From positions 1-45,131 of the forward strand of contig JAOZOO010000012.1 in the NCBI GenBank assembly GCA_029933225.1: DNA of 45,131 nucleotides. Reading direction: 5' to 3'. Shown here piece after piece: positions 45,027-45,131 of this stretch. The translations under genes and the position numbers were made by a program. Below the pieces are notes generated by a model. The model worked only from the letters and a program-made list of their open reading frames with translations. It was not told where the DNA came from and made no database searches. Numbering within the stretch: the stretch's first letter is position 1; each line of letters starts with the position of its first letter. This DNA comes from Bacteroidales bacterium (GTDB lineage: Bacteria > Bacteroidota > Bacteroidia > Bacteroidales > F082).

Positions 45027-45034
45027 TAGTTTTG
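45027..45034 (+). promoter_or_regulatory. -7 box of the gene at the right window edge
   Basis: TAGTTTTG matches TAnnTTTG exactly, 70 bases before the ATG at 45105. No TTTG lies at the -33 spacing, as for the box at 44293. Confidence 0.55.
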
Positions 45035-45104
45035 TTCTAAATTAAATACGCGCAAACAGGTTCTGATAAAATCATTATTTACGAATTAAATTAAAAACAC
45101 AAAA

Positions 45105-45131
45105 ATGAAAAAAACAGTTTCAATTGCATCG
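45105..45131 (+). CDS. Start of an exported protein gene, cut by window edge
   Basis: Only nine codons (MKKTVSIAS) are visible. The Lys-rich start after an A-rich leader (AACACAAAA) looks like the beginning of a signal peptide. Its upstream region carries site B and a -7 box, so it is probably co-regulated with the beta-barrel gene and may be a paralogue of it. Product unknown. Confidence 0.5.

Overview
The window comes from a member of the Bacteroidota, probably a Bacteroidales or Marinilabiliales-like anaerobe. The evidence is a SusC/SusD pair, three proteins with type IX secretion (T9SS) C-terminal sorting domains, lipoproteins with Bacteroidota-style starts, and several upstream boxes matching the TAnnTTTG -7 consensus of this phylum. 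No rRNA, tRNA, CRISPR array, transposase or phage gene was recognised. Taxonomy and substrate are inferred from gene content only.

The centre (about 15986-35934) is a polysaccharide utilization locus (PUL) for galactosamine-type sugars. A DeoR-type regulator gene faces a long minus-strand gene series. In transcription order this is agaS (galactosamine-6-P deaminase/isomerase type), kbaZ/gatZ, a PfkB sugar kinase, kbaY/gatY (tagatose-bisphosphate aldolase type), susC, susD, a PKD surface lipoprotein, a hairpin, a large DUF4874/DUF4832 T9SS protein, a second hairpin, an EamA/DMT transporter, a second DUF4832-like T9SS protein, a GH36 lipoprotein and a Tat-exported GH109. The spacing from kbaZ to susD is only 11-13 bases. 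Outer-membrane capture and cytoplasmic tagatose-6-phosphate catabolism therefore look like one transcription unit. A GalNAc-6-P deacetylase and a 6-kinase are not present in the window.

The left part (1-9301, minus strand) carries a truncated GH2 beta-galactosidase, a coiled-coil secreted protein of unknown function, a large clan GH-D (GH36-like) glycosidase, a NahK-like hexosamine 1-kinase and a sugar nucleotidyltransferase. These genes fit release of Gal/GalNAc residues and their anomeric activation. Next to them (9456-12585, plus strand) are two tandemly duplicated lipoproteins, each with four MopE-type Ca/metal-binding repeats fused to a metallophosphoesterase domain. They are followed by a single-chain type IIG/ISP-like restriction-modification enzyme.

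The right part (35931-45131) holds a purple-acid-phosphatase-like enzyme, a C25 gingipain-type protease with a T9SS tail, an exported MEMO-family protein, and a TPR/coiled-coil/LuxR-type regulator. The regulator is divergent from a small outer-membrane beta-barrel gene. That gene and the gene that follows it (only 9 codons visible) each have the same paired TGTTACC direct repeat (12-base period) about 31-32 bases upstream of a TAnnTTTG box. This looks like an unrecognised activator site and small regulon.
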